From: Mycolicibacterium arabiense
GTDB taxonomy: Bacteria; Actinomycetota; Actinomycetes; Mycobacteriales; Mycobacteriaceae
Assembly (NCBI RefSeq): GCF_010731815.2
Contig: NZ_AP022593.1
Coordinates: forward strand, 4,278,001-4,342,000
Direction of reading: 5' to 3'
Length of the DNA: 64,000 bases
The notes beneath the pieces are model-generated. The model was given only the letters and a program-made list of their open reading frames with translations, ran no database searches and was not told where the DNA came from. This document shows positions 30,126 to 39,935 of the stretch, piece by piece. Both the position numbers and the translations under genes were made by a program. Within the stretch, counting starts at the first letter, position 1. Each line of letters begins with the position of its first letter.

Positions 30126-31277
30126 GTGTCGGTTCGGGTCACGCGGTGGGGCGTCGTGGCGTGGCTGAAGTCGACGTTCGGCATTCTGCTGCTGGTCGCC
30201 GCACCCGCGCACGCCGATCCAGCTGCGCCGGTCCCCGGGCCTGCGCTGCCGCCGTTGGCGCCCGGTCAGGTGATTCGCATCGGGCCCGCCGCCGGGACCG
30301 GCACGCCCACGAAGGACTACGGGATCGGCGCGACCGATCTGTGCGAGTTCATGGAGTTCCCAAGCGGGATCCTGCAGGTCTGCGGCGACAGCTTCGCCGG
30401 CCAAGGTGTGGGCTTCGGCGGCTGGTGGTCGCCCATTGCGCTGCACGTCGAGACCGACTCGATCGACGACCCGACCGGGGTGCGCTACGACGGCGTCACC
30501 GGTGTCGGTGAGCCGCTGCTGGCCGACCGCTCGGCGCCCGGCACGTCGCAGCTGCCCGCGGGAATCGTGTCGATCAACCGCGAGAATTACATGCTGGTCA
30601 CCACCACCAGGGACCTGGTGCCCGCGACCTCGCGGCTGGTGAAGGCGCTGCCGTCGCGGGGCAGCTGGCCGACGGTGCCGGGATCGCAGCGCGACGTCGG
30701 GTGGGCCGAGGGTCGGCAGTCGCAGATCAGCGGCTACTACGACCCGATCCCCAAGCCGGACTCCGAGCGCGGGTGGGTGTACGTCGTCGCCAACGACTTC
30801 GATCGCAGCCAGCCCGTCGAGCTGTACCGGTCGAGGCCGCAGGACTTCACCGACCGCAGCGCGTGGCAGGCGTGGTCGGGACTGCCCGGTGCCGACGGCG
30901 GCTGGGGTAGGCGCCCCACCCCGCTGTGGCCCGACGCGGTCGGCGAGATGAGCGTGCGTCAGATCGACGGCCGCACCGTGCTGTCGTACTTCAACGCCTC
31001 CACGGGAAACATCGAGATGCGGGTGGCCGACGATCCGACGGGTCTGGGCGCCGCCCCCGTCACCACCGTGGTGCGGGCCGCCTCGTGGCCCGATCGGGCC
31101 GAGGAGCTACCGCCGCCGTCGGACAACAGCCTCGCCCAGCCGTACGGCGGATACATCTCACCGGGGTCCACGCCGGACGAGGTCAGGGTGTTCGTCAGCC
31201 AGTGGAACACCCAGCCCGAGGCCGACAACGCGCCGTATCGGGTGATCCAGTTCGCGGTCAACCCGCTGAAGCCCTAG
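30126..31277 (+). CDS. Secreted protein with DUF4185-type domain
   Basis: A 383-residue exported protein. The N-terminus (MSVRVTRWGVVAWLKS then FGILLLVAAPAHADP) is a signal peptide with likely cleavage after AHA. The rest looks like a beta-propeller/glycosidase-like fold with DYGIGATDLCEFMEFPSG, DSFAGQGVGFGGWWSP and YGGYISPGSTPDEVRVFVSQW, consistent with the DUF4185 proteins of mycobacteria (position of Rv3707c). No enzymatic role is established. GTG at 30126 lies 10 bp after asd; a second GTG at 30156 would also give a signal peptide. Confidence 0.75.
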   Translation: MSVRVTRWGVVAWLKSTFGILLLVAAPAHADPAAPVPGPALPPLAPGQVIRIGPAAGTGTPTKDYGIGATDLCEFMEFPSGILQVCGDSFAGQGVGFGGWWSPIALHVETDSIDDPTGVRYDGVTGVGEPLLADRSAPGTSQLPAGIVSINRENYMLVTTTRDLVPATSRLVKALPSRGSWPTVPGSQRDVGWAEGRQSQISGYYDPIPKPDSERGWVYVVANDFDRSQPVELYRSRPQDFTDRSAWQAWSGLPGADGGWGRRPTPLWPDAVGEMSVRQIDGRTVLSYFNASTGNIEMRVADDPTGLGAAPVTTVVRAASWPDRAEELPPPSDNSLAQPYGGYISPGSTPDEVRVFVSQWNTQPEADNAPYRVIQFAVNPLKP

Positions 31278-31283
31278 ACGCGA

Positions 31284-31316
31284 TTCGGCCCGCCACCGGG
31301 TGGGTGGCGGGCCGAA
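31284..31316. terminator. Bidirectional intrinsic terminator between convergent genes
   Basis: Perfect 14-bp stem TTCGGCCCGCCACC / GGTGGCGGGCCGAA with a 5-base loop, between the DUF4185 stop and the CsbD-like stop. Flanking GAT/ATC extends the pairing with one mismatch. Confidence 0.8.
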
Positions 31317-31335
31317 ATCGAACTGTCGAGAATGC

Positions 31336-31509
31336 CTACTTCTTGAAGGCGTCCTTGACCTTCTCGCCGGCATCCTTCAGGTTGGCCTTGACCTGATCGG
31401 CCTTGCCCTCGTTCTTGGTGCTCTCGTCGCCCGTGGCGCTGCCGATGCCTTCCTTGGCCTGGCCACCGAGGTCGTCGACCTTGTTCTTGGCCTTGTCCAG
31501 TGCGCTCAT
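31336..31509 (-). CDS. CsbD-like stress protein
   Basis: A 57-residue, highly charged, Lys/Ala/Gly-rich protein read on the minus strand. It begins MSALDKAKNKVDDLGGQAKE, continues GIGSATGDES and KADQVKANLKDAG, and ends VKDAFKK. The repeat of short amphipathic helices with K-x-K-D-x-x-G-x-A matches the CsbD family, a general-stress marker of unknown mechanism. A strong ribosome-binding site AAGGAG precedes the ATG at 31509. A candidate SigF-type promoter lies about 50 bp upstream. Confidence 0.82.
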   Translation of the reverse strand: MSALDKAKNKVDDLGGQAKEGIGSATGDESTKNEGKADQVKANLKDAGEKVKDAFKK

Positions 31510-31559
31510 GTTTGACTCCTTAGTCTCACAGCCCGATGTTCACCGGGCGTGCCGACCGT

Positions 31560-31586
31560 GTACCTCGAAGCCGTCGCGCCGAAACC
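31560..31586 (-). promoter_or_regulatory. Candidate SigF-type promoter for the CsbD-like gene
   Basis: Minus strand: GGTTT (31586-31582), 16-base spacer, AGGTAC (31565-31560). It approximates the mycobacterial SigF consensus GGTTT-N15-17-GGGTA with one or two deviations in the -10. Confidence 0.4.
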
Positions 31587-31662
31587 GGCTGGGACCGTGC
31601 TCACAGGGTTTTCAAAGGTGATTCAGAACCCACGCATGGCAGTGACGGCCACGATCGAAGCC

Positions 31663-32145
31663 ATGAGTGATGCAACGCCGGTCGCGCCGGCCGCCTCGTC
31701 TTCCCAGTCCGCGACAGAACCCGTCACGGGCCCGATCACGCCGGTGGGGCCCCCGCCGCACGTGGGCCCGCCACCGACCGTCTACGCCACCGAGCCGCCG
31801 CGCAGGAACGGACGCGTGCCGCTGATCGCCGCATGGGTCGGCATCGTCGCAGGCGTCGTGTTCATCGTCGCGGTCATCTTCGGCACCGGCTTCATGCTGG
31901 GCGCCCACTCCGGGGGACACGGTGGTGGACTCGGCCGTGGTGACGTCATGATGCACCGCGGCGGGCCGCCGCCGGGTATGCCGATGGGTCCGATGGTGCG
32001 GCCCGGCCCCGGTTTCGTCTTCCCTGGCGGACCCGGTGGCAGCTTCGGTCCGTTCGGCCCGGGTGGCCCCGGTACCCCGGGCGGGGAGAACCCGGGCGCG
32101 CCCGGCCAGTCGCCGTCGTCGACGGCCCCGACACCGCCACGTTGA
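31663..32145 (+). CDS. Gly/Pro-rich single-pass membrane protein
   Basis: A 160-residue protein. A Pro/Ala/Ser-rich cytoplasmic-type N-terminus leads to one membrane helix ([25 protein letters not shown]). A low-complexity tail of Gly, Pro, Met and His follows ([20 protein letters not shown], then [13 protein letters not shown]). No fold or function can be named. ATG at 31663 chosen; ATG 31636 would add nine residues. The His/Met-rich tail might bind metal, a speculation from composition only. Confidence 0.6.
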   Translation: MSDATPVAPAASSSQSATEPVTGPITPVGPPPHVGPPPTVYATEPPRRNGRVPLIAAWVGIVAGVVFIVAVIFGTGFMLGAHSGGHGGGLGRGDVMMHRGGPPPGMPMGPMVRPGPGFVFPGGPGGSFGPFGPGGPGTPGGENPGAPGQSPSSTAPTPPR

Positions 32146-32150
32146 GCGAC

Positions 32151-32178
32151 GGTTTCCCATGACCCGGTCCTGGGGTAT
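32151..32178 (+). promoter_or_regulatory. SigF-type promoter upstream of katA
   Basis: GGTTT at 32151-32155, 17-base spacer, GGGTAT at 32173-32178: a full match to the mycobacterial SigF consensus (GGTTT-N15-17-GGGTA). It is placed to give a 5' leader of about 65 bases before katA. Its -10 forms part of the left arm of a palindrome. Confidence 0.65.
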
Positions 32179-32199
32179 TCGCGCTGCGGATACCCCAGG
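32169..32199. promoter_or_regulatory. Perfect palindrome at the katA transcription start (operator or terminator)
   Basis: CCTGGGGTAT / ATACCCCAGG, 10-bp arms with an 11-base loop, followed by TGTCCTTTTG. It can be read as an intrinsic terminator for the upstream gene or as an operator over the SigF -10 box. Confidence 0.55.
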
Positions 32200-32248
32200 T
32201 GTCCTTTTGCGGCCCAGCCCGGAAGCCGCCCGCCAAGAGGAGAACTAC

Positions 32249-33700
32249 ATGACCGAGAAGATCGCCACTACCGACTCGGGTGCACCGGTACCCAGCCTGG
32301 AGCACTCGCTGTCGGTGGGACCGGACGGTCCGCTCCTCCTGCAAGACCATTACCTGATCGAGCAGATGGCGAACTTCAACCGGGAGCGCATCGTCGAGCG
32401 TCAACCGCACGCCAAGGGCGGCGGAGCGTTCGGGCACTTCGAGGTCACCAACGACGTCAGCCAGTACACCAAGGCCGCGGTCTTCCAACCCGGCGTGAAG
32501 ACCGAGATGCTGGCCCGGTTCTCCACGGTGGCGGGGGAGAGGGGCAGCCCAGACACCTGGCGCGACCCGCGCGGATTCTCGCTGAAGTTCTACACGACCG
32601 AGGGCAACTTCGACCTCGTCGGCAACAACACGCCCGTGTTCTTCATGAAGGATCCGATGAAGTTCCAGAACTTCATCCGATCGCAGAAGCGCATGGCAGC
32701 CAACAACCTGCGCGACCACAACATGCAGTGGGACTTCTGGACACTCGTTCCCGAGTCGGCGCATCAGGTGACCTGGTTGATGGGCGACCGCGGGATCCCC
32801 AAGACGTGGCGGCACATGAACGGCTACTCCAGCCACACGTACAGCTGGATCAACGCCGCCGGTGAGATGTTCTGGGTCAAGTACCACTTCAAGACCGACC
32901 AGGGCGTCGACTTCCTGACCCAGGAGGACGCCGACCGTCTCGCCGGCGAGGACGCCGACTACCACCAGCGCGACCTCTACGACACCATCGAGGCGGGCGA
33001 CCACCCGACCTGGACGCTGAAGATGCAGATCATGCCGTTCGAGGACGCCAAGACCTACCGGATCAACCCGTTCGACCTGACGAAGGTGTGGCCGCACGCC
33101 GACTACCCGTTGATCGACGTCGGCAGGATGACGCTCGACCGCAACGTCGTCGACTACCACTCCCAGATCGAGCAGGCGGCGTTCGAGCCCAACAACGTGG
33201 TTCCCGGTACGGGCCTGTCACCGGACAAGATGCTGCTGGCGCGTGGCTTCTCCTACTCCGACGCGCACCGCGCGCGGCTTGGCGTGAACTACAAGCAGAT
33301 TCCGGTCAACGAACCCAAGGTCGAGGTCAACGCCTACTCCAAGGACGGCGCGATGCGCATGAAGCTCGCGACCGACCCGGTGTACACGCCGAACTCGATG
33401 GGCGGGCCGGTGGCCGACGATCCGCGGCGGGTTGCCGAGGCGCACTGGGCCTCCGACGGTGACATGGTGCGCGCGGCCTACACGCCGCGTGCCGAGGACG
33501 ACGACTGGAGTCAGGCGGGCACCCTGGTTCGCGAGGTGCTCGACGACGAAGCGCGAGATCGCTTGGCGAGCAACATCATCGGCCACGTCTCCGACGGCGT
33601 GAAGGAGCCCGTGCTGTCGCGGGTGTTCGAGTACTGGCGCAACGTCGACCCCGATCTCGGCAAGAAGGTCGAGGAAGGCGTGCGGTCCGGCCAGGGCTGA
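32249..33700 (+). CDS. katA: Catalase, monofunctional haem type
   Basis: Degrades hydrogen peroxide. The 483-residue small-subunit catalase has the distal H54 ([18 protein letters not shown]), N127 ([14 protein letters not shown]) and the proximal haem ligand Y336 ([15 protein letters not shown]). The length fits clade 3 enzymes. The ATG at 32249 follows AGAGGAG. Not the bifunctional KatG and not a manganese catalase. With the ohr and ergothioneine genes downstream it marks a stretch devoted to oxidative-stress defence. Regulation by SigF is suggested by the promoter. Confidence 0.95.
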   Translation: MTEKIATTDSGAPVPSLEHSLSVGPDGPLLLQDHYLIEQMANFNRERIVERQPHAKGGGAFGHFEVTNDVSQYTKAAVFQPGVKTEMLARFSTVAGERGSPDTWRDPRGFSLKFYTTEGNFDLVGNNTPVFFMKDPMKFQNFIRSQKRMAANNLRDHNMQWDFWTLVPESAHQVTWLMGDRGIPKTWRHMNGYSSHTYSWINAAGEMFWVKYHFKTDQGVDFLTQEDADRLAGEDADYHQRDLYDTIEAGDHPTWTLKMQIMPFEDAKTYRINPFDLTKVWPHADYPLIDVGRMTLDRNVVDYHSQIEQAAFEPNNVVPGTGLSPDKMLLARGFSYSDAHRARLGVNYKQIPVNEPKVEVNAYSKDGAMRMKLATDPVYTPNSMGGPVADDPRRVAEAHWASDGDMVRAAYTPRAEDDDWSQAGTLVREVLDDEARDRLASNIIGHVSDGVKEPVLSRVFEYWRNVDPDLGKKVEEGVRSGQG

Positions 33701-33716
33701 GCCCTCGTCTCACCCG

Positions 33717-33780
33717 CCGCCGAGACTGCGGGGAGATCGCGTTTCTCTCCGAAATCGCGATCTCCCAGCAGTTTCGGCGG
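33717..33780. repeat. 64-bp palindrome downstream of katA
   Basis: Arms of 25 bp match at 23 positions: outer CCGCCGA-ACTG, inner perfect GGGAGATCGCG / CGCGATCTCCC, with a 14-base loop. Too long and lacking a T-run for a plain terminator. Size and layout resemble the 61-bp elements near 7 kb. Confidence 0.75.
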
Positions 33781-33906
33781 GAGGGGTGGTCCCGCGTGAC
33801 ACGCCCACGAATCGCAATGCTGTAATTCTCGTGTGGTCTGTGGGACCATTGAGAACTTTGATGTTCCTGTGGCATACGGCGTCTCTTCGTGAGAGTGTCG
33901 CTAACC

Positions 33907-34434
33907 ATGACGTGCTCCCGTCACGCCCGCTTCTGGATCGCCGTCGCGGTCGCGGTCGTCGCCATGGCGGCCGGCTGTGGCCTCCGCCCGGAACCGTTGC
34001 CCCGCGCCAGCATGGACGTCTTCGAGGTGGGCGACTGCGTCGAGATCCCGGCGAGCACCCCCGACGCGGTGGGATCCCTGCGGGCCGAGAAGGTGCCCTG
34101 CAGCGTGGACGCGAGTTACACGGTGGGCGCCACCGCCAACGACGCAGGCCTCTGCCCGAGCAAGGAGTACCAACACCTTTCGGAGGCGGACCCGACCACG
34201 GCGCGGCTGTGCCTGGTACCCAACCTCGTCGCCAACCACTGCTACGTCCTGGACATGCCGATCGGCGTCGTGCAGCGTGCCGACTGCACCGAACGGGGCC
34301 AGGACGGTCTGCTGGTTCAGATAACCCAGCGACTCGACGTGCGCGACCACCAGGCGTGCCCGGCCGAAGCGGGGCAGTTCGCATGGCCCTACCCCTCGCC
34401 CGCGCGGACGTACTGCACGCTCACCGTTTTCTAG
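33907..34434 (+). CDS. Putative lipoprotein
   Basis: A 175-residue exported protein starting MTCSRHARFWIAVAVAVVAM and then AAGC, a lipobox-like signal with the modified Cys at about residue 24. The mature part has several cysteines (GDCVEIP, VPCSVDA, GLCPSKE, LCLVPN, NHCYVLD, ADCTERG, QACPAE, YCTLTVF), suggesting a disulphide-rich small fold. The frame could also start at a GTG at 33889, six codons earlier. I do not recognise the family. Stands alone between katA and ohr. Confidence 0.65.
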   Translation: MTCSRHARFWIAVAVAVVAMAAGCGLRPEPLPRASMDVFEVGDCVEIPASTPDAVGSLRAEKVPCSVDASYTVGATANDAGLCPSKEYQHLSEADPTTARLCLVPNLVANHCYVLDMPIGVVQRADCTERGQDGLLVQITQRLDVRDHQACPAEAGQFAWPYPSPARTYCTLTVF

Positions 34435-34522
34435 CCCGCCCAGCGCCGCCCGCCCTGACGGTGTTCTGACCTACCACCCCCCTCACTTTCGCTATCCGAC
34501 CGAACTCGGCATGATCGATGGC

Positions 34523-34951
34523 GTGAGCATCGAAGTCGTCTACACGGCAGAGTCCACGGCAACCGGCGGAGGCCGCGACGGCCACGTCAAGTCCACCGAT
34601 CAGAAGATCGACCTCGACACGCGGCCCCCAAAGGAGATGGGCGGCAGCGGCGAGGGCGTCAATCCCGAACTGCTCTTCTCGGCCGGCTGGTCGGCCTGCT
34701 TCCTGGGCGCGCTGCGACTCGTCGCCCGCAACGAGAAGATCTCCATCGACGACGCCAGCGGCATCACCGCGCAGATCGGCTTCGGCAAGGACTCCGAGGG
34801 TGGGTTCGGCCTGACCGCCAACCTCATCGGCTACCTGCCCGGACTCGAGCAGCACGCCGCCGACGACCTGATGGCCAAGGCCCACGAAGTCTGCCCCTAC
34901 TCCAAGGCCACCCGCGGCAACATCGACGTCTCGCTGTCGGCGAAGGTCTGA
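34523..34951 (+). CDS. ohr: Organic hydroperoxide resistance protein (Ohr/OsmC family)
   Basis: Thiol peroxidase that reduces organic hydroperoxides. The 142-residue product has both Ohr cysteines: the peroxidatic one in FSAGWSACFLGAL and the resolving one in HEVCPYSKATRGN. STATGGGRDGHVKSTD near the N-terminus is an Ohr (rather than OsmC) signature. The GTG at 34523 (MSIEVVYTAES) matches family N-termini; an ATG at 34511 would add four residues. No OhrR regulator gene is adjacent. Confidence 0.9.
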   Translation: MSIEVVYTAESTATGGGRDGHVKSTDQKIDLDTRPPKEMGGSGEGVNPELLFSAGWSACFLGALRLVARNEKISIDDASGITAQIGFGKDSEGGFGLTANLIGYLPGLEQHAADDLMAKAHEVCPYSKATRGNIDVSLSAKV

Positions 34952-34953
34952 CC

Positions 34954-35595
34954 GTGCGCGGCGCCATCGCCGTCCTCGCCGGTGTCCTCGGCCTGATCGT
35001 CACCGCGGCGCCCGCCGCTGCCCGCCCGTCGGATCCGGGCGTCGTCAACTACGCAGTGATGGGCAAGGGGTCGGTGGGCAACATCGTCGGCGCGAGGATG
35101 ACGTGGGAGTCCACGTTCGCCGCACCCGTGCAGAGCTTCTACGTCGACGCGCCGCAGTGCAACGACTGGGCCGACATCGGCTTGCCGGACGTCTACGCCG
35201 ACCCGGACCTCGCCTCGTTCAACGGCGCGGTCGCACAACGGGCGGCCGACGACGACACGAATCTGGTCAAGCAGGCGGTCGGGGTGTACGCCACCAACGA
35301 CGCGGCGGCCCGTGCATTCGCACGCGTCACGGACCGCACCCGCGGATGCGACGGCCAGACCACTGCCATGCACCTGGCGGACTTCCGGACCCAGGTCTGG
35401 TCGTACTCCGGCGGCCCGCCCACGGGCAACGACGCCGCGTGGGTCAAGCAGGAGACGGGCACCGACCGGCGGTGCTTCGTCCAGACCCGGCTGCGCGAGA
35501 ACGTTCTGCTACAAGCGAAAGTGTGCCAACCGGGCAACGGCGGACCCGCGGTGAACGTCCTGGCTGGCGCGATGCAGAACGCGCTCGGCCAATAG
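34954..35595 (+). CDS. Secreted PknH-like sensor domain protein
   Basis: A 213-residue exported protein with an N-terminal signal (AIAVLAGVLGLIVTAAPAAA). A domain like the extracellular sensor of PknH follows, with four cysteines (APQCNDW, RGCDG, RRCFV, AKVCQ) placed for two disulphides and a conserved WxxCxxR-like surface. It corresponds by position to Rv3705c next to the egt operon. The GTG at 34954 starts 2 bases after ohr, suggesting co-transcription. Ligand unknown. Confidence 0.75.
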   Translation: MRGAIAVLAGVLGLIVTAAPAAARPSDPGVVNYAVMGKGSVGNIVGARMTWESTFAAPVQSFYVDAPQCNDWADIGLPDVYADPDLASFNGAVAQRAADDDTNLVKQAVGVYATNDAAARAFARVTDRTRGCDGQTTAMHLADFRTQVWSYSGGPPTGNDAAWVKQETGTDRRCFVQTRLRENVLLQAKVCQPGNGGPAVNVLAGAMQNALGQ

Positions 35596-35609
35596 CGGCC
35601 ACCGAAGTA

Positions 35610-35644
35610 CGTGAATTCATGCCCAACGCACATGGGAATTCACG
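35610..35644. repeat. 35-bp palindrome upstream of egtA
   Basis: Perfect 9-bp arms CGTGAATTC / GAATTCACG, with CCC and GGG pairing further in. It lies 14 bp after the sensor-domain stop and 85 bp before egtA. Layout resembles the other intergenic palindromes; sequence differs. Confidence 0.65.
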
Positions 35645-35729
35645 CGACTCTGTCGGTGTCGTTGTCCAAGATGGTGGGCATGGCGACGGCGAAGCCGAGC
35701 AGTCCGCGCTTCGCAGAGGGGATGGTTTC

Positions 35730-37013
35730 ATGACCACCGCCGAGGCCGACGTGCCCGGACCACGAACGCCGCGAACCGGCGCCGGATTCACCGACGCCTA
35801 CGGGGCCGCCCTCTACATCGGTGGTGACTCCCTTCGCGACGGCCCAGTGGGCACCGTCGGACTGGAGATCGAGGCGCACTGCTACGACATCACGGATCCG
35901 ATGCGACGCCCAGGCTGGCAGGAACTGAGCGACGTCATCGCCACCGTTCCCGTCCTGCCCGGCGGCAGTGCCATCACCGTCGAGCCGGGCGGCGCCGTCG
36001 AGCTGTCCGGCCCACCGCTGTCCGACGCGCCTGCCGCCATCGACGCGATGAGTGCCGACCGGCGAGTCCTGGTCGACGCGTTCCGCCGCCGCGGCCTCGG
36101 CCTCGTCCTGCTGGGCGCCGACCCCCTACGGCCGGCGCAACGCGTCAACCCCGGCGGCCGCTACCGGGCAATGGAGGAATTCTTCTCGGCCAGCGGCACC
36201 GCCGACGCCGGCGCGGCCATGATGACCTCCACGGCGTCGGTCCAGGTCAACGTCGACGCCGGACCCCGCGACGGCTGGGCGGAACGGGTCCGGCTGGCGC
36301 ATGCGCTGGGACCCACGATGATCGCGATCACCGCCAACTCGCCGCTGCTCGGCGGCGAGTTCACCGGCTGGCGCAGCGCCCGTCAGCACGTCTGGAGCCG
36401 ACTGGACTCGGCCCGCTGCGGGCCCATCCTCGGCGCCAACGACGAGGATCCCGTCAACGACTGGACCCGCTACGCGCTGAAGGCGCCCGTCATGCTGGTG
36501 CACACCCCTGAGGCCGTCGCGGTCACCGAATGGGTGCCGTTCGCCGAATGGGCAGACGGCACCACCCTGCTCGGCGGCAGGCGCCCTACCGAGGCCGACG
36601 TGGACTACCACCTCACCACGCTGTTCCCGCCGGTACGACCCCGTGGATTCCTAGAGATCCGATATCTCGACAGCGTGCCCGACACGGTGTGGCCTGCAGT
36701 GGTGTTCACACTCGTCACGCTCCTCGACGATCCGGCCGCTGCCGCGATAGCCGCTGACGCCACCGAGACCGTCGCCACGGCGTGGGATCGCGCTGCCCAG
36801 GTGGGCCTCGGTGACCGGCGGCTGCACGAGGCCGCCGTGCGGTGCGTCCGGGCCGCCGCCGACCGTGCCCCCGACGAGCTGCGACCGGCAATGACGCGCC
36901 TGCTGGAGCAGGTCGAGCAGGGCCGCAGCCCCGCCGACGACTTCGCCGACAGCGTGGTCGCCCGCGGCATCGGCGGGGCCGTCACCGCCATGGCGAATGG
37001 AGTCGACCCGTGA
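35730..37013 (+). CDS. egtA: Ergothioneine biosynthesis glutamate-cysteine ligase EgtA
   Basis: Makes gamma-glutamylcysteine, the sulphur donor used by EgtB. The 427-residue product of the GCS2 family has [11 protein letters not shown] near the N-terminus (metal-binding glutamates) and [15 protein letters not shown] strands (read [14 protein letters not shown]). [21 protein letters not shown] and [11 protein letters not shown] are also typical of the actinobacterial EgtA group. The ATG at 35730 follows AGAGGGG. First gene of a five-gene operon; egtB overlaps its stop by 4 bp. Confidence 0.93.
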   Translation: MTTAEADVPGPRTPRTGAGFTDAYGAALYIGGDSLRDGPVGTVGLEIEAHCYDITDPMRRPGWQELSDVIATVPVLPGGSAITVEPGGAVELSGPPLSDAPAAIDAMSADRRVLVDAFRRRGLGLVLLGADPLRPAQRVNPGGRYRAMEEFFSASGTADAGAAMMTSTASVQVNVDAGPRDGWAERVRLAHALGPTMIAITANSPLLGGEFTGWRSARQHVWSRLDSARCGPILGANDEDPVNDWTRYALKAPVMLVHTPEAVAVTEWVPFAEWADGTTLLGGRRPTEADVDYHLTTLFPPVRPRGFLEIRYLDSVPDTVWPAVVFTLVTLLDDPAAAAIAADATETVATAWDRAAQVGLGDRRLHEAAVRCVRAAADRAPDELRPAMTRLLEQVEQGRSPADDFADSVVARGIGGAVTAMANGVDP

Positions 37014-38284
37014 GTACGCGCGAGACCCTGGCCCGCGACCTCACCCTGGCGCGCGAGCGCACGCTACGACTGGTCGAGTTCGACGACGACGAGCTGCACC
37101 GCCAGTACGACCCGTTGATGAGCCCGCTGGTGTGGGACCTCGCGCACATCGGCTGGCAAGAGGAGCTGTGGCTGCTTCGCGGCAACGATCCGCGGCGACC
37201 CGGAATGCTCGAGCCCGGGGTCGAGCGCTGCTACGACGCCTTTTCCAACCCACGGGCAAGCCGCGTTGACCTCCCGTTGCTCAAACCCGCGCAGGCGCGG
37301 TCCTACTGCTCGACGGTGCGCGGCAAGGCACTCGACCGCCTCGATGCGCTCCCCGCCGACGCCGACGAGTTCGACTTCGGGCTCGTCGTGAGCCACGAGA
37401 ACCAGCACGGCGAGACGATGCTGCAGGCGCTCAATCTGCGAACGGGACCTGCGCTGCTCGATTCGGGTGCGCCGCTGCCCACGGGCAGGCCCGACCTGGC
37501 GGGCACCTCGGTGCTGGTGCCCGGAGGACCGTTCGTGCTCGGCGTCGACGCGGTCACCGAGCCGCATTCACTCGACAACGAGCGGCCCGCGCACGTCGTG
37601 GACGTCGCGTCGTTCCGGATCGGCACCGTGCCCGTCACCAATGCGGAGTGGGCCGACTTCATCGCCGACGGCGGCTATCGCGAACGCCGGTGGTGGTCCG
37701 AGCGCGGCTGGCAGCACCGCGAGGCCGCAGGCCTGACGGCCCCGCAGTTCTGGGGCGCCGACGGAACGCGGACCCGATTCGGTCGCGTCGAGCAGCTCCC
37801 GGCCGACGAGCCCGTCCAGCACGTCACGTACTTCGAAGCGGAGGCCTACGCCGCCTGGGCGGGAGCGCGCCTGCCCACCGAGGAGGAATGGGAGAAGGCG
37901 TGCGCATGGGATCCCGTCGCGGGCGCGCGACGCCGATTCCCCTGGGGCGCATCCGAACCCACCGCGGCGCTGGCGAATCTCGGGGGTGGTGCGCTGCGCC
38001 CGGCGCCGGTCGGCGCCTACCCGGCCGGTGCGTCGGCGTACGGCGCGCAGCAGATGCTCGGCGACGTGTGGGAGTGGACGACTTCGTCGATCCGCCCGTG
38101 GCCCGGGTTCACGCCGATGCTCTACGAGCAGTACACCCAGCCGTTCTTCGGCGGCGACTATCGCGTGCTGCGGGGTGGCTCGTGGGCCGTCGCGCCCGGC
38201 ATCCTGCGGCCCAGCTTCCGCAACTGGGACCACCCGATCCGACGACAGATCTTCTCCGGCGTGCGGCTGGCCTGGGATGTGTAG
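37010..38284 (+). CDS. egtB: Ergothioneine sulfoxide synthase EgtB (iron-dependent)
   Basis: Joins gamma-glutamylcysteine to hercynine with oxygen to form the sulfoxide. The 424-residue product has an N-terminal DinB-like domain and a C-terminal formylglycine-generating-enzyme/sulfatase domain. The three iron ligands are H46 ([11 protein letters not shown]), H129 and H133 ([11 protein letters not shown]), offset by five from the published H51/H134/H138 of M. thermoresistibile EgtB. The C-terminal part has [12 protein letters not shown] and [12 protein letters not shown] at 37010 overlaps egtA (GTGA); the end overlaps egtC by 8 bp. Confidence 0.95.
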   Translation: MSTRETLARDLTLARERTLRLVEFDDDELHRQYDPLMSPLVWDLAHIGWQEELWLLRGNDPRRPGMLEPGVERCYDAFSNPRASRVDLPLLKPAQARSYCSTVRGKALDRLDALPADADEFDFGLVVSHENQHGETMLQALNLRTGPALLDSGAPLPTGRPDLAGTSVLVPGGPFVLGVDAVTEPHSLDNERPAHVVDVASFRIGTVPVTNAEWADFIADGGYRERRWWSERGWQHREAAGLTAPQFWGADGTRTRFGRVEQLPADEPVQHVTYFEAEAYAAWAGARLPTEEEWEKACAWDPVAGARRRFPWGASEPTAALANLGGGALRPAPVGAYPAGASAYGAQQMLGDVWEWTTSSIRPWPGFTPMLYEQYTQPFFGGDYRVLRGGSWAVAPGILRPSFRNWDHPIRRQIFSGVRLAWDV

Positions 38285-38969
38285 ACACCTCGGCTGGCTC
38301 GGCGAGCCCGTGACCGTGGCATCGCTGGTGTTGGACCGACCGCACGGGCTGCTCGTGCAGTCCTACGCGCCGCGCAGGCAGAAGCACGGCCTGGTGAACG
38401 CCGACGGGTGGGGTGTCGGCTTCTTCGACGGTCCTGATGAGAGGCGTTGGCGCAGTGCGGCTCCGATGTGGGGTGACGCGTCGTTCGCATCGGTGGCGCC
38501 TGCGCTGCGCAGCGGGTCCATCGTGGCCGCCGTCCGCTCGGCCACCATCGGCATGCCCATCGAGCCGTCGGCGTCGGCGCCGTTCACCGACGGCACGTGG
38601 CTGCTCTCGCACAACGGCGTCGTCGATCGCGGGGTGCTGCCACTGTCGGCGAAGGCGGAGTCGACGGTGGACAGTGCGCTGCTCGCGGCACTGATCTTCG
38701 ATCGTGGCCTCGACGCCCTCGGCGACACGATCGCCGAGGTCGGCGCCGCCGACCCCAACGGGCGACTGAACATCATCGCGGGCAACGAATCTCGGCTGCT
38801 CGCCACGACGTGGGGCGACACGCTGTCGGTGCTGCGGCGCGATGACGGTGTCGTCGTGGCCAGCGAACCGTACGACGACGACCCCGCGTGGGAGGAGGTG
38901 CCCGACCGGCACCTCGTCGAGGTCGATCGCGACACCGGCTTGACCCTGACCGCTCTGAGAGGATCTTGA
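38277..38969 (+). CDS. egtC: Gamma-glutamyl hydrolase EgtC
   Basis: Removes the glutamate from gamma-glutamyl-hercynylcysteine sulfoxide. The 230-residue class II amidotransferase fold has the N-terminal nucleophile Cys2 (MCRHLGWLG), [18 protein letters not shown], and SHNGVVDRG (oxyanion region). The start is fixed by Met-Cys at 38277 and lies inside the last codons of egtB. Ends one base before egtD. Confidence 0.94.
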   Translation: MCRHLGWLGEPVTVASLVLDRPHGLLVQSYAPRRQKHGLVNADGWGVGFFDGPDERRWRSAAPMWGDASFASVAPALRSGSIVAAVRSATIGMPIEPSASAPFTDGTWLLSHNGVVDRGVLPLSAKAESTVDSALLAALIFDRGLDALGDTIAEVGAADPNGRLNIIAGNESRLLATTWGDTLSVLRRDDGVVVASEPYDDDPAWEEVPDRHLVEVDRDTGLTLTALRGS

Positions 38970-39935
38970 ATGTCGATCACGCTGGCCAACTACCTGGCTG
39001 CGGACGCCGCCGCGACGGCCCTGCGCCGCGACGTGCGCGACGGGCTGACCGGATCGCCGAAGTCGTTGCCGCCGAAGTGGTTCTACGACGCCGTCGGCAG
39101 CGATCTGTTCGACCAGATCACCCGGCTGCCGGAGTACTACCCGACCCGTGCGGAAGCAGAGATCCTGCGCGCCCGCGCCGCCGAGATCACCGCGGCATCC
39201 GGGGCCGACACCCTCGTCGAGCTGGGCAGCGGAACCTCGGAGAAGACCCGAATCCTGTTGGACGCGATGCGCGATGGTGGATCGTTGCGGCGCTTCATCC
39301 CGTTCGACGTCGACGCCAGCGTGCTGACGTCCGCGGGCGAGGCGGTATCCGCCGAGTACCCCGGCGTCGACGTCGACGCTGTGTGCGGCGACTTCGAGGA
39401 GCATCTCGGCAAGATCCCGCCGGGCGGTCGGCGGCTGGTCGTGTTCCTCGGCTCCACCATCGGCAACCTGACGCCCGGCCCGCGCGCGGACTTCCTCGCC
39501 GCGCTCGCCGACACCCTGGCACCCGGCGACACGCTGCTGCTGGGCACCGACCTGATCAAGGACGTGGGGCGCCTGGAGCGGGCCTACGACGACGCCGCGG
39601 GCGTCACCGCCAAGTTCAACCTGAACGTGCTGTCGGTCGTCAACCGCGAACTCGACGCGAACTTCGACCTGGCCGCCTTCGAGCACGTGGCGCGGTGGAA
39701 CGCGGGAGAGGAGCGCATCGAGATGTGGTTGCGAGCCCGCACGGAGCAGCACGTTCGCATCGGGGCGCTCGACCTCGACGTCGACTTCGCCGCGGGCGAG
39801 GAGATGCTCACCGAGGTGTCGTCGAAGTTCCGGCCCGAGAAGGTGACGGCCGAACTGGCCGCGGCGGGCCTGCGGCGCACGCACTGGTGGACCGACCCCG
39901 CAGGCGACTTCGGCCTGTCCCTGTCGAGCAGGTGA
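38970..39935 (+). CDS. egtD: L-histidine N-alpha-methyltransferase EgtD
   Basis: Trimethylates histidine to hercynine with SAM, first step on the histidine branch. The 321-residue product has [18 protein letters not shown], typical of EgtD. The SAM motif is [11 protein letters not shown], with [12 protein letters not shown] for the second SAM loop. [16 protein letters not shown] near the C-terminus supplies histidine contacts. No gap to egtC, and a 4-bp overlap with egtE. Confidence 0.95.
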   Translation: MSITLANYLAADAAATALRRDVRDGLTGSPKSLPPKWFYDAVGSDLFDQITRLPEYYPTRAEAEILRARAAEITAASGADTLVELGSGTSEKTRILLDAMRDGGSLRRFIPFDVDASVLTSAGEAVSAEYPGVDVDAVCGDFEEHLGKIPPGGRRLVVFLGSTIGNLTPGPRADFLAALADTLAPGDTLLLGTDLIKDVGRLERAYDDAAGVTAKFNLNVLSVVNRELDANFDLAAFEHVARWNAGEERIEMWLRARTEQHVRIGALDLDVDFAAGEEMLTEVSSKFRPEKVTAELAAAGLRRTHWWTDPAGDFGLSLSSR

